A stretch of 27,515 nt of DNA from positions 32,299 through 59,813 of the forward strand of contig HF997977.1 of assembly GCA_000433635.1 (NCBI GenBank). The letters are read 5' to 3'. Of the stretch, positions 7,590 to 16,000 are shown one piece after another. Under the pieces are notes generated by a model that worked only from the letters and a program-made list of their open reading frames with translations, was not told where the DNA came from and did not search any database. The stretch comes from Ruminococcus sp. CAG:254 (GTDB lineage: Bacteria > Bacillota > Clostridia > Oscillospirales > Ruminococcaceae). How positions within the stretch are numbered: the first letter of the stretch is position 1; each line of letters begins with the position of its first letter. The position numbers and the translations under genes were made by a program.

Positions 7590-8375
7590 ATGATGACACA
7601 AGTTGTACAGGGAATTTTAATCCCGTTTCTGGGCACAACACTGGGGGCAGCGTGTGCATTGTTTTTGAAAAACAATCTTCCAACCAGTGTACAGCGGATT
7701 TTAACCGGCTTTGCTGCTGGAATTATGACCGCTGCTTCCGTTTGGAGTCTGTTGATTCCAGCTTTAGAGCAGGAATCTGACCGGGGACGGCTTGCATTTT
7801 TACCGGCAGCCATTGGCTTTTTGGTTGGAATTGCGTTTTTGCTGCTGTTGGATCGGCTGATTCCGCATCTGCATATGAATAGCAAGGAGGCAGAAGGCAT
7901 TCCGGCACGCTTGAAAAAGACAACCATGCTGGTTTTTGCAGTGACGCTGCATAACATTCCGGAGGGAATGGCTGTCGGGGTTGTTTATGCTGGCGTGTTG
8001 TATGGGCATCAGGCTTCGATTACTGCCGCCGGAGCACTGGCATTGTCGCTCGGTATTGCCATCCAGAACTTTCCGGAGGGGGCAATTATTTCAATGCCGT
8101 TGCGTGCAGAAGGTATGCGAAAATCGAAAGCGTTTTTATACGGTACGTTGTCCGGCGTTGTCGAACCGCTGGGAGCATTGCTGACGATTTTAGCATCTGG
8201 CTTTTTTATCCCGTTAATGCCGTATCTGCTGAGTTTTGCTGCCGGAGCAATGCTGTATGTAGTCGTGGAGGAACTGATTCCAGAGATGTCCGAAGGGAAG
8301 CATTCCAATGTCGGAACAATTTCGTTTGCAGTGGGATTTGTTGCGATGATGATTTTGGATACTGCCTTGGGATAA
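7590..8375 (+). CDS. ZIP-family metal transporter (GufA/ZupT-like)
   Basis: Divalent metal uptake carrier of the inner membrane, 261 residues. The ATG at 7590 is preceded by AAAGGAG at a good distance; an ATG at 7566 in frame would add eight polar residues and lies before the ribosome site. About eight hydrophobic segments are visible. The two signature metal-site helices are present: HNIPEGMAVGV (near 128-138) and AIQNFPEGAIISM (near 159-171). Between the third and fourth segments is a short His-containing loop (LIPHLHMNSKE). Substrate range in this family includes Zn, Fe and Mn. Its operator is shared with a flavodoxin operon, and flavodoxin commonly replaces ferredoxin under iron shortage. 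I therefore infer iron (or manganese) uptake here rather than zinc alone. No terminator is evident before the next promoter. Confidence 0.92.
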   Translation: MMTQVVQGILIPFLGTTLGAACALFLKNNLPTSVQRILTGFAAGIMTAASVWSLLIPALEQESDRGRLAFLPAAIGFLVGIAFLLLLDRLIPHLHMNSKEAEGIPARLKKTTMLVFAVTLHNIPEGMAVGVVYAGVLYGHQASITAAGALALSLGIAIQNFPEGAIISMPLRAEGMRKSKAFLYGTLSGVVEPLGALLTILASGFFIPLMPYLLSFAAGAMLYVVVEELIPEMSEGKHSNVGTISFAVGFVAMMILDTALG

Positions 8376-8415
8376 TAGAATTTGAAAAAGATTCCAGAAA
8401 AAATGAAAAAAGCTC

Positions 8416-8444
8416 TTGACAAATTTGAAATTGTGTGGTAGAAT
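8416..8444 (+). promoter_or_regulatory. Promoter of the DUF3793-flavodoxin operon
   Basis: Perfect TTGACA (8416-8421), 17-bp spacer, TAGAAT (8439-8444). The predicted start is next to the GTTAG...CTAAC site at 8451, giving a leader of about 135 bases. Confidence 0.86.
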
Positions 8445-8450
8445 GAGTTC

Positions 8451-8470
8451 GTTAGTTAGAGAACACTAAC
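8451..8470. promoter_or_regulatory. Operator-like inverted repeat 1 of the flavodoxin operon
   Basis: GTTAGT-8-ACTAAC, placed just downstream of the -10 box exactly as the palindrome at the ZIP promoter is. It shares the GTTAGTTA half-site with that palindrome but has a wider centre. Confidence 0.6.
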
Positions 8471-8480
8471 TGTAAAAGTA

Positions 8481-8509
8481 CGGGAAGCATCCGGATTTCC
8501 CGATTTTTT
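8481..8509 (+). terminator. Terminator-like hairpin inside the flavodoxin leader
   Basis: CGGGAA pairs with TTCCCG around a 10-nt loop, then ATTTTTTC. It lies between the promoter and the first gene, so it could attenuate the operon. The stem is short (6 bp), so the strength is doubtful. Confidence 0.45.
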
Positions 8510-8519
8510 CCGTTTCTCG

Positions 8520-8535
8520 GTTAGTTAAAACTAAC
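8520..8535. promoter_or_regulatory. Operator-like palindrome 2 of the flavodoxin operon
   Basis: GTTAGTTAAAACTAAC differs by one base from the perfect palindrome before the ZIP gene. It lies within the leader, 52 bp before the DUF3793 start, and has no clear promoter of its own. Confidence 0.65.
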
Positions 8536-8587
8536 AATTTGCCGGCGAAGATCCGCTGTCCACAAAAACAAGAATAGGAGGGGTTGC

Positions 8588-9160
8588 ATGTCCGTTTCCG
8601 AATGTGTAAAATTTGAACAGAAACTGGCGTATTTTATGGCACCATCGTTGTTGGGAATCAAGTGTGCCAGTCTGATGTCCATCAACAAAACAGAATTTTC
8701 TGTTTTGGAACATTTGGAGCGATTCAATGCAAGAGCTCATGCAAAAGGGTTGAAATTGCGGTTGCTGTGTGACTGCACCAATCGTGCGTTAATCCTGCTC
8801 TATCAGGAAACCTTGTTACAGCAGCAGTTGCAAAACCCACAAGTACAATTGATTTTACGGCAGCAGGGATATGCAGAACCTGTCAATTTGGAGGCAGCGT
8901 TGCAGCAGCTTTCCGAACGCATCCGCTGTTCAGGGGAATTCCCCCACGAAATCGGCGTATTTCTGGGCTATCCCGTGGAAGATGTGATTGGGTTCATGGA
9001 GAACAAAGGCAAAAATTATGTGCTTTGCAAATATTGGAAGGTATATCACCATGCTGAACGGGCAAAGCATACTTTTGAAAGATATGATCGTTGCAGAGCA
9101 TTTCTGTGCAATCAGCTGAATCAGGGCTATGATCTTTATCAGGCACTGAAAATTTCTTGA
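8588..9160 (+). CDS. DUF3793 family protein
   Basis: A 190-residue cytosolic protein preceded by AGGAGG (8577-8582). The family signature near the C-terminal half, FPHEIGVFLGYPVEDVIGFMENKG followed by YVLCKYWKVYH (about 117-155), is clear. No membrane segment. One Cys pair (LLCDC, near 59-63) and C-terminal Cys are scattered. The function of DUF3793 is unknown; in clostridia it is commonly found beside flavodoxin and iron transport genes, and here flavodoxin follows by 13 bp. The shared GTTAG-type operators suggest induction under metal shortage, so a role in heme or iron handling is possible but not shown. Confidence 0.9.
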   Translation: MSVSECVKFEQKLAYFMAPSLLGIKCASLMSINKTEFSVLEHLERFNARAHAKGLKLRLLCDCTNRALILLYQETLLQQQLQNPQVQLILRQQGYAEPVNLEAALQQLSERIRCSGEFPHEIGVFLGYPVEDVIGFMENKGKNYVLCKYWKVYHHAERAKHTFERYDRCRAFLCNQLNQGYDLYQALKIS

Positions 9161-9173
9161 GGAGGAAATGAAC

Positions 9174-9581
9174 ATGAAGGCAGCAGTAATTTATTGGAGT
9201 GGTACCGGTAATACCGAACAGATGGCAAATGCAATCGCAGAAGGAGCAGGTGCAGAACTGTTCAGCGTATCCGATTTTACAGGCGATATTGCCGATTATG
9301 ACAGAATTGCATTTGGCTGTTCTGCAATGGGAGATGAAGTTCTGGAAGAATCCGAATTCGAACCGTTCTTCACTGCGATTGAAGGTGCACTGAGCGGAAA
9401 GACCATCGCACTGTTTGGTTCTTATGGCTGGGGCGACGGCGAATGGATGCGGAACTGGGAAGAACGGGCAAAGGCAGACGGTGCTGTTCTGGTGAACGGC
9501 GAAGGTCTGATTGTCAACGAAACGCCGTCTGATGAAGACTTGGAAACCTGCAAGGAACTGGGCAAGCAGCTCATCGCATAA
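9174..9581 (+). CDS. Flavodoxin (short chain)
   Basis: FMN electron carrier of 135 residues, able to stand in for ferredoxin when iron is low. The ATG at 9174 is chosen because GGAGG (9161-9165) is eight bases away; the ATG at 9168 is too close to it. The FMN phosphate loop WSGTGNTEQMA is at residues 8-18; the isoalloxazine-binding loops are near 44-48 (GCSAMGDE) and 80-90 (GSYGWGDGEWM). Length is that of short-chain clostridial flavodoxins. It is the second gene of the DUF3793 operon and ends before a strong terminator. Confidence 0.95.
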   Translation: MKAAVIYWSGTGNTEQMANAIAEGAGAELFSVSDFTGDIADYDRIAFGCSAMGDEVLEESEFEPFFTAIEGALSGKTIALFGSYGWGDGEWMRNWEERAKADGAVLVNGEGLIVNETPSDEDLETCKELGKQLIA

Positions 9582-9609
9582 AAACGACTCCAAAGCAAAT
9601 ACAAAAAAG

Positions 9610-9645
9610 CGGCTCGTATGGGAAACCATACGGGTTGTTTTTGTT
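9610..9645. terminator. Bidirectional terminator between flavodoxin and the Crp/Fnr gene
   Basis: CGGCTCGTATGG and CCATACGGGTTG form a 12-bp stem with a GAAA loop, followed by five T and preceded by six A. Both converging genes end here. Confidence 0.88.
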
Positions 9646-10307
9646 TATAGATGCAGGCGAAACCAATTCTTTTTACTCTCTAAGATTCCCTCTTTTCGCA
9701 GCTTGCTGATTTCCGCAGAAAGTCCGCTCCGGTCAACCTCCAGATAATCCGCCAGCCCCTGCCGGTCATATGGAATCACAAAAGTATTGCTGTTTTCCTG
9801 CTTCGCCTGCTGAAAGAGATAAGCAAGCAGTTTTTCTCGGGTGGTACGTTTTGCCGTGATTTCGAGTTTCTGGTGAAACAAAACATTTTTCCTTGCCAGC
9901 AATTGAATGACATTGAATAGCAACTGCTGGTGAAAACCGCAGGCATTGCAGCAGGGATGCAGAAGCTTTTCCCCCTCCAGCCATAGAATCGTGCTTTCTG
10001 TGGCTGCAATGACACTGATCGGGGCAGCATCAACACCAGCACAGACAAATGCCTCCCCGAATGGCTGTGCAGGTGACAGACTTGCAGTAATACTGCGGTT
10101 TCCGTCGTAGTCCAGACGGACAAGCTGCACTTTTCCTGTGAGAACAATGCCCAGCTGATGCAGTGGTTCGCCAGCCTGTAACAACGTCTGTTGCTTGGCG
10201 TAGGTTTGAATTGTTGGGGCAAAACATTCCAGCATGGTTTTCAGAGAATCCGGCGGAATTTCTGCAAACAGGCGGCAGGTTTGTAAAATTTCCAGATATT
10301 GTTGCAT
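9645..10307 (-). CDS. Crp/Fnr-family regulator, probable HcpR-like
   Basis: Transcription factor of 220 residues. The N-terminal cyclic-nucleotide-binding fold (about 15-130) has GEPLHQLGIVLTGKVQLVR and QPFGEAFVCAG in the usual places, and the C-terminal winged helix (about 150-218) has RQGLADYLEVDRSGLSAEISKLRKEG. Four Cys lie in the sensory half (C12, C28 and a CCNAC group near 118-122), but there is no typical FNR Cys set, so the cofactor is not clear. HcpR proteins of this family respond to nitrosative stress and activate hcp. This gene is divergent from ferredoxin-hcp with a perfect CRP-type site between. AAGGAG precedes the ATG. The site lies right upstream of its own ribosome site, so autorepression is likely. 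Confidence 0.88.
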   Translation of the reverse strand: MQQYLEILQTCRLFAEIPPDSLKTMLECFAPTIQTYAKQQTLLQAGEPLHQLGIVLTGKVQLVRLDYDGNRSITASLSPAQPFGEAFVCAGVDAAPISVIAATESTILWLEGEKLLHPCCNACGFHQQLLFNVIQLLARKNVLFHQKLEITAKRTTREKLLAYLFQQAKQENSNTFVIPYDRQGLADYLEVDRSGLSAEISKLRKEGILESKKNWFRLHL

Positions 10308-10321
10308 GAAAATCTCCTTTT

Positions 10322-10337
10322 TGTTGAAAATTCAACA
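10322..10337. promoter_or_regulatory. CRP/FNR-type operator, perfect palindrome
   Basis: TGTTGA-AAAT-TCAACA has the 6-4-6 spacing of CRP/FNR family sites; the inner AA and TT extend the arms to 7 bp each. Its centre (10329.5) is 41.5 bp upstream of the start predicted from the TATAAT at 10359, the class II activator position. Confidence 0.82.
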
Positions 10338-10358
10338 GACTTTTTTTCGATTCTGTTC

Positions 10359-10364
10359 TATAAT
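10359..10364 (+). promoter_or_regulatory. -10 box of the ferredoxin-hcp operon
   Basis: Perfect TATAAT. The expected -35 position (10336-10341, CAGACT) has almost no match to consensus, which fits a promoter that needs the activator bound next to it. Confidence 0.72.
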
Positions 10365-10430
10365 AGACCCAGAAGAACCGAACACACACCGATAAAATCA
10401 AACGGGAACACCCGTAGAAAGGTTGATAAA

Positions 10431-11135
10431 ATGATGAAACGAACCATTATTCGGATTGATGAAGCTGCTTGCATTGGATGCGGAGCATGTGCAGAGGCTT
10501 GCCATGAAGGGGCAATTGGCATGGTAAACGGAAAGGCAAAACTGCTGCGGGAGGATTATTGTGACGGCTTAGGCGATTGCCTGCCAGCCTGTCCGACGAA
10601 TGCGATTACGTTTGAAGAGCGAGAAGCTCCGGCTTATAATGAACAGGCAGTCTTAGCAGCAAAAGCTGCCAAAGCAGCGGCGAAACCATTGCCGTGCGGA
10701 TGTCCCGGCACACAGGCAAAACAGCTGAAACGAACAGCAGCTCCGGCAGTCTGTCCGCAGGGAGAAACAGAAAGCTGTCTGGCACAGTGGCCGGTGCAGA
10801 TTCAGTTGATTTCTCCAGTAGCCCCGTATTTGCAGGGGGCAGATTTGCTGATTGCTGCGGACTGCACCGCCTATGCATATCATGACTTTCACGAACAGTT
10901 TATGCGGAATCGAATCACTTTGATTGGATGCCCGAAATTGGATACCGTGGATTATGCAGAGAAATTAACTGAAATTTTTGCAACTTGCTCCATTCGGAGC
11001 ATCACTGTGGTACGAATGGAAGTGCCTTGCTGCGGTGGGCTGGTGCAGGCGGTACAGCGTGCATTAACGGCAAGCGGTGCGGAAATCCCCTGCGAAGTGG
11101 TGATTCTTTCCACCGATGGCAGACGAAAAGCATAA
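10431..11135 (+). CDS. 4Fe-4S ferredoxin-like partner of hybrid cluster protein
   Basis: Electron-transfer protein of 234 residues. ATG at 10431 with AAAGG eight bases ahead; an upstream open stretch from 10299 crosses the promoter and is excluded. The first cluster motif is CIGCGACAEAC (C14, C17, C20, C24). The second is YCDGLGDCLPACP (C44, C50, C54), with the unusual spacing typical of this hcp-linked family. A Cys-rich Ala-rich linker (about 75-115, with CGCP) follows. The C-terminal half (about 120-225) has a Rossmann-like appearance with IGCPKLD and MEVPCCGGL, possible further metal ligands. It lies 44 bp before hcp and is commonly its redox partner in anaerobes, which lack the E. coli Hcr reductase. 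Confidence 0.9.
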   Translation: MMKRTIIRIDEAACIGCGACAEACHEGAIGMVNGKAKLLREDYCDGLGDCLPACPTNAITFEEREAPAYNEQAVLAAKAAKAAAKPLPCGCPGTQAKQLKRTAAPAVCPQGETESCLAQWPVQIQLISPVAPYLQGADLLIAADCTAYAYHDFHEQFMRNRITLIGCPKLDTVDYAEKLTEIFATCSIRSITVVRMEVPCCGGLVQAVQRALTASGAEIPCEVVILSTDGRRKA

Positions 11136-11179
11136 AATCAAAACAATGGGAAACCATAGATGAAAATGGAGGAATCGAA

Positions 11180-12784
11180 ATGGAACAGAAGATGTTTTGT
11201 TATCAGTGTGAACAGACCGCAGGATGTACCGGATGTACGGGCAGCCGTGGCGTTTGCGGAAAAACAGCCCAGACAGCCCAGCTGCAAGATGAATTGACTG
11301 GGGCGTTGATTGGTCTGGCACGGGCAACCGTTGGCGATACGCTGGCAACCGAGGAAACTTGGAATGTTATGATTACGGGCTTGTTTGCAACGTTGACCAA
11401 TGTCAGCTTTGACGATGCTGCCATTCGGGAACAGATTTCCGCTGTGCATCGGGCAAAAGATGCTTTAGTACCGCAGTGCCAAAGCTGTGGAGCACCTTGT
11501 GGCAGAAATGATGATTATGATTTACGGCAGCTTTGGGAAGAGCCGGATGAAGATATTCGTTCGCTGAAATCCCTGATTCTGTTTGGTCTGCGTGGTATGG
11601 CAGCGTATGCATATCATGCAATGGTGTTGGGGTATCGGGATGCAGTGATTGACACTTTTTTTAGTGAGGCACTTTGTAAAGTTGGCGAAACATTCCCAAT
11701 GGAAGAGCTGCTGCAAACGGCTTTGAAAGTCGGTGAAGTAAACTTGCAATGCATGGCACTGCTGGACAAAGCCAACACGGAAACCTTTGGAACACCGTCC
11801 CCGAAAACAGTTTCGATGAAGATTGAAAAAGGGCCGTTTATCGTGGTAACCGGGCATGACCTGCGAGATTTACAGCTGCTGTTAGAGCAGACCAAAGACA
11901 AGGGCATTTCCATCTATACGCATGGAGAAATGCTCCCGGCACATGCTTACCCGAAACTGAATGCGTATCCGCATTTAAAGGGCAACTTTGGAACAGCATG
12001 GCAGAATCAGCAAAAAGAATTTGCAGATTTGCCAGCACCGATTCTCTTTACCACCAACTGTTTAATGCCGCCGAAGGGCAGCTATGCCGACCGCGTGTTT
12101 ACAACAGAAGCGGTTGCTTTTCCGGATGCCGTACACATCGGGGAAGAAAAAGACTTTACGCCCCTGATTGAAAAAGCGTTGGAACTGGGCGGTTATTCCG
12201 AAGACCGGCAGATGACTGGCATCAATGGCGGAACGACTGTCACAACCGGCTTTGGACATGGAACGATTTTGTCTGTTGCAGAGCAGGTAGTTGCAGGCGT
12301 TCGTTCGGGAGCAATTCGGCATTTCTTCTTGGTTGGCGGTTGCGACGGAGCAAAGACCGGACGGAATTATTACACGGAATTTGTAAAGCAGACCCCGAAA
12401 GATTCCATTGTTTTGACGCTGGCATGCGGAAAGTATCGGTTTAACGATTTGGATTTGGGAACAATTGGCGGTTTACCACGGTTGATGGATATGGGACAGT
12501 GTAACGATGCATATGGTGCCATTCAGGTTGCTGTCGCATTGTCGCAGGCGTTTGGCTGTTCCGTGAATGAATTGCCGCTGTCCTATGTGCTGTCTTGGTA
12601 TGAGCAGAAAGCCGTCTGCATTCTGTTGACGCTGCTGCATCTGGGCATTCAGAATATTCGGCTTGGCCCATCGCTGCCGGCGTTTCTCTCTCCGAACGTG
12701 CTGCAATATCTGGTAGAACACTATGGCATTGCACCGATTACCACACCGGAGGCAGATTTAAAGGCATTGCTGAGAGAAGCATAA
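11180..12784 (+). CDS. hcp: Hybrid cluster protein (hydroxylamine reductase / NO reductase)
   Basis: Cytosolic iron-sulfur enzyme of 534 residues that detoxifies nitric oxide and hydroxylamine. ATG at 11180 with GGAGG before it; the frame is open further upstream only by chance. N-terminal cluster ligands C7, C10, C19 and C26 (C-x2-C-x8-C-x6-C) resemble the anaerobe class of Hcp, with an extra Cys16. Hybrid-cluster ligand segments are all present in order: GHDLRDL, THGEMLPAH, TNCLMPP, GGCDGAK, LACGKYRFN and GQCNDAYGA, and the C-terminal YEQKAV segment supplies the Glu and Lys. Length matches the Desulfovibrio enzyme (about 550). The operon is under the upstream TGTTGA-N4-TCAACA site, consistent with nitrosative stress induction by the divergent Crp/Fnr regulator. 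Confidence 0.96.
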   Translation: MEQKMFCYQCEQTAGCTGCTGSRGVCGKTAQTAQLQDELTGALIGLARATVGDTLATEETWNVMITGLFATLTNVSFDDAAIREQISAVHRAKDALVPQCQSCGAPCGRNDDYDLRQLWEEPDEDIRSLKSLILFGLRGMAAYAYHAMVLGYRDAVIDTFFSEALCKVGETFPMEELLQTALKVGEVNLQCMALLDKANTETFGTPSPKTVSMKIEKGPFIVVTGHDLRDLQLLLEQTKDKGISIYTHGEMLPAHAYPKLNAYPHLKGNFGTAWQNQQKEFADLPAPILFTTNCLMPPKGSYADRVFTTEAVAFPDAVHIGEEKDFTPLIEKALELGGYSEDRQMTGINGGTTVTTGFGHGTILSVAEQVVAGVRSGAIRHFFLVGGCDGAKTGRNYYTEFVKQTPKDSIVLTLACGKYRFNDLDLGTIGGLPRLMDMGQCNDAYGAIQVAVALSQAFGCSVNELPLSYVLSWYEQKAVCILLTLLHLGIQNIRLGPSLPAFLSPNVLQYLVEHYGIAPITTPEADLKALLREA

Positions 12785-12812
12785 TGATATAAAAAATCAT
12801 ACAAAAGGATAG

Positions 12813-12865
12813 AAAAAACCAGTCAGAGCAGATGATCAAAAATGCTCCGACTGGTTTTCTTTTTT
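12813..12865 (+). terminator. Terminator after hcp
   Basis: AAAACCAGTC-A-GAGCA pairs with TGCTC-C-GACTGGTTTT, a 15-bp stem with one A-C mismatch, followed by TCTTTTT. It borders the 3' end of the converging tRNA-Leu and probably also ends that transcript. Confidence 0.87.
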
Positions 12866-12949
12866 GGTGCGGATGACAGGACTTGAACCTGCACACCTTA
12901 CGGCACAAGAACCTAAATCTTGCGTGTCTGCCAATTTCACCACATCCGC
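12865..12949 (-). tRNA. tRNA-Leu(UAG)
   Basis: Minus-strand cloverleaf with acceptor GCGGATG/CATCCGC, A discriminator and encoded CCA. The anticodon arm is CAAGA-TTTAGGT-TCTTG giving anticodon TAG, with a class II variable arm GTGCCGTAAGGTGT and T-arm GGTTCAAGTCC. It reads CUA and by wobble other CUN codons. Confidence 0.95.
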
Positions 12950-12958
12950 AGAACGAGG

Positions 12959-12979
12959 CGGTAAGCAGTTCTTACCGCA
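12959..12979 (-). other. Hairpin in the tRNA-Leu leader
   Basis: GCGGTAAG and CTTACCGC form a perfect 8-bp stem with a 5-nt loop, ten bases before the tRNA 5' end. No U-tract follows, so it is not an intrinsic terminator; it may mark a processing site. Confidence 0.5.
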
Positions 12980-12993
12980 CACGAAACAATGTT

Positions 12994-13022
12994 ATTGTAG
13001 CATAAAACGGAGCATTTGTCAA
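12994..13022 (-). promoter_or_regulatory. Promoter of tRNA-Leu(UAG)
   Basis: On the minus strand perfect TTGACA (13022-13017), 17-bp spacer, TACAAT (12999-12994). The -35 box overlaps the stop codon of the NACHT gene. Confidence 0.85.
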
Positions 13023-16000
13023 CTGTTTTCTGCATATTGTTCAATTTTTTTTCGGAAGTCCTCGCTCCAGTCTGTATGACTGTCTGCAAACCGCACATGG
13101 TTCATGAAAAAGCCGGAAATATTTTCAAAGATGACATTTTCCGGTTGGCTGTGGAAAATCAAGGGCTTTTCCGTATCTGAAACGGGCAGCAGCTGAGCAA
13201 GATTCCACTGAAAAACTTTCCCGTTTGCTCCGGCTGCAAATAGCGTGTTGCCAGCTGTTTGCAGGTCTAAAATTGGCGTATCATGGACACATTTGAGGAT
13301 GATTTTTGCGTTGGTTACGGCTCTGACAGCAAAGATAATAATCTGATAGGAATAGGTTGCAATTGCAGCATACAGTTCCCCTTGATAAGAAAGGAACAGC
13401 CCAGCAGTTACGCCATTGTAGTTGTCCAAAGCATCGTGACGGGAAACAGAAATGGGGGTATCTGCTTCTGGGCGATAGAGGTATTGTTGATTTTGGTCGG
13501 TTTGCAGGGCAAAGAAATTATTTTGAAATTGCTGATAAGGGCTGCCGCAGAACAATGCACAGCGGGTATGTCCATCTTTTAAAAAAGCAACGTCTACATC
13601 TCTTAAAATGACGTTTTCTGTGACTAGTTCATCCATGCTGCAACAGCGGTTCAGCTGTAATTCCTGTTGGTCGTTCTCTGTTAGCTGATAGACAACCGTT
13701 GTGTGGTTCGCCGTCCAGACTAAGAGAAACAGCAGCCAAGTACCATCTGCTTTTTTTCGCATACAGAGTTTTCGAGTGCGTGCAAAAGAACATTCCAGCA
13801 TTTGTTGCAACTCAAACAGAGAAAGCGTTTCCGCTTGCTGGTGATTCAAGTCAATTCGATAGTGTCCGATGATACCATTTCGGGTAACGCCAACTACTGT
13901 ACCATCGGGAAAAAATCCAACAGCAATCACCAGATAGGGCATAGAAATGGTACAGATGCAAGTTTCTGTTTTGGCGTTCCAAATGCGGATGGTGTGGTCA
14001 TGGGAGCAGGATGCCAGAACCGGAACACCATCTATCGAGAATTGCTTGACTTGATGCACCCAGTTGTTATGAGCTGGAATCGCACGCACACAGTGCCAGC
14101 TGCCTGTAAACCAGCTTTCCCGTGATAATTGATGCAGCGTGCCATCATAGGAGCTGGTATAAAGAGTGTTTTCATTGACGGGAAAGAGGGAATGAATTCC
14201 GGCATCGTAGCCGAGGAACTGACAGCAAATCGTTTCTGTACGAGTGTTGATAATCTGAAGCGAACGGTCTAACGAACTGAGCATGATGGAATTAGAGTCC
14301 AGATAGCAAGCGGTTTCAATCTCAAAATTTTGTTTGCCATAATAGGGCTTGCAAATAATCTCTTTTTCAAAGATAGAGAGCAGCACTTCGCTGATGCAGG
14401 GTTCTCGGTTGCCATAGACCTTGTTGCAGATGCAGAATTTGGATGCATCCGGCGATAGAATCAAATCATTAAAACCATTGAATGTATCGGTATGTTCTTT
14501 TCGCTGAATCTCAAGGTTGCCGTTTGGCGTTGCAAGCAGGACAACAGAACGAGATTTTCCCCGTAAGTTGATGAGAAAACAGGGTTGATGCAAATAAGAG
14601 AGCACCTTGAAGTCATAGATAAAAGCGTCATCTGGCTCTGGGGCTTGCGTGGAAACGGTCAAGAATGGCTGAATCTGTTCGGAACAGAATGTTTCTGCAT
14701 GCATGGGAATTTGATACAATGTTTTCCCACAAGAGAAAATCAGCACGTCTTCCACAGCAGCAAGGCGATACTTGCGGAAATTGCGGCAGTGTTCCGGATA
14801 GGGGACAAATTTCCGGTTTTCCGGATGCAGAAGCGGAATTCGCCAGATGCCTTCCCTCTTGATGGCAGCAAAACAGCAGTCCTGTGCAGCGTCATATAAC
14901 AAATGCTGAATGGTATTGTTCAGAGAAATGGTGCGTTCTGGCTGCTGTTGAATCGAGAGCAGCTTGTCTTGAAATGAAACGCTCCAAAAAGAGAGATTCC
15001 CGTTTTTATCGCCTATCAATAAGAGTCGATGCTGTGGAACAGATACCGAGGTAGAAACATATGTACCATTATAAGCGGAGAGAAACCGGAATTGTTGGGT
15101 TTGGTTGTTGTAGCACCAAATGCCACTACCGGAAATAGAGAGCACATTATTTTGAATCGTACAGAACGTATGAACAGCAGCAGAATGTCCGAGTGGCTGG
15201 AATGTATACGCATTGAGAAAGCTGCCGGAAAAGTCCGCAGTATGCAGCGTGTTGCATTGAAAATCATATAGACGGATACCATTTAAATTGACGGTTTCCA
15301 GATGCAGATCGTTGAAACGGAACGTGCTGAGATTTTGGTGACGGGTTTGCTTGACGGCAAAGATAAGTTGTTCAATGGATTTTTGCACAGCGGAATTGGC
15401 TGGCAATTCAGATAGAATTTGCAAAGCCTGTTCCAGCAGAGAACCTTGTGGGTCGTTCATGCGAGGCTGTCCGGGCAGGTAAAGGCGTTCCAGCGTGCTT
15501 TCCCCTAAAAATTGCAGGATTTCTTCCGGAATTGGTTCTGAAAAGAACCGACAGAGCAGCTGTCCGGCAGATTGTGAAGGGGTAGAATATTGTTGCATCC
15601 AAATTGCAGTTTGAATGATTTCCAACAGAAAGTTGGCATAGAAATAATCTCGGAAATTCTGGTGGTAGAATCGGAAATCTTGGTCAGCATGCTGCGGTTC
15701 AATGAGAAAGCCCATCTTATGTTCGATTTCCCAGAATGTAGCAGCGAACGTGTCCGGCATGGGATGTGGGGAATACGTCTTATAAAAGGCAATGGCATCT
15801 TGAACAGTGTTCCGCATGGAAAATTCATCCATACGAAAGCTGCCGTTTCTGGTCATGCAATAGGCGATATAATAGAGCATCTGCATGGCGAAATTCGTCT
15901 GTTCCCGTTCTTCTGACGTTCCGTTCAGTGTGGGAGTGCGTTTCACCTGTTCGATGAAGTTGCAAATGAGTTCTCCTGTTGTTTCTGGTAGGCGATGGGG

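Noticed and set aside
10985..11179. Longer N-terminus for hybrid cluster protein
   Set aside because: It overlaps the ferredoxin gene; GGAGG and the conserved Cys motif place the start at 11180.
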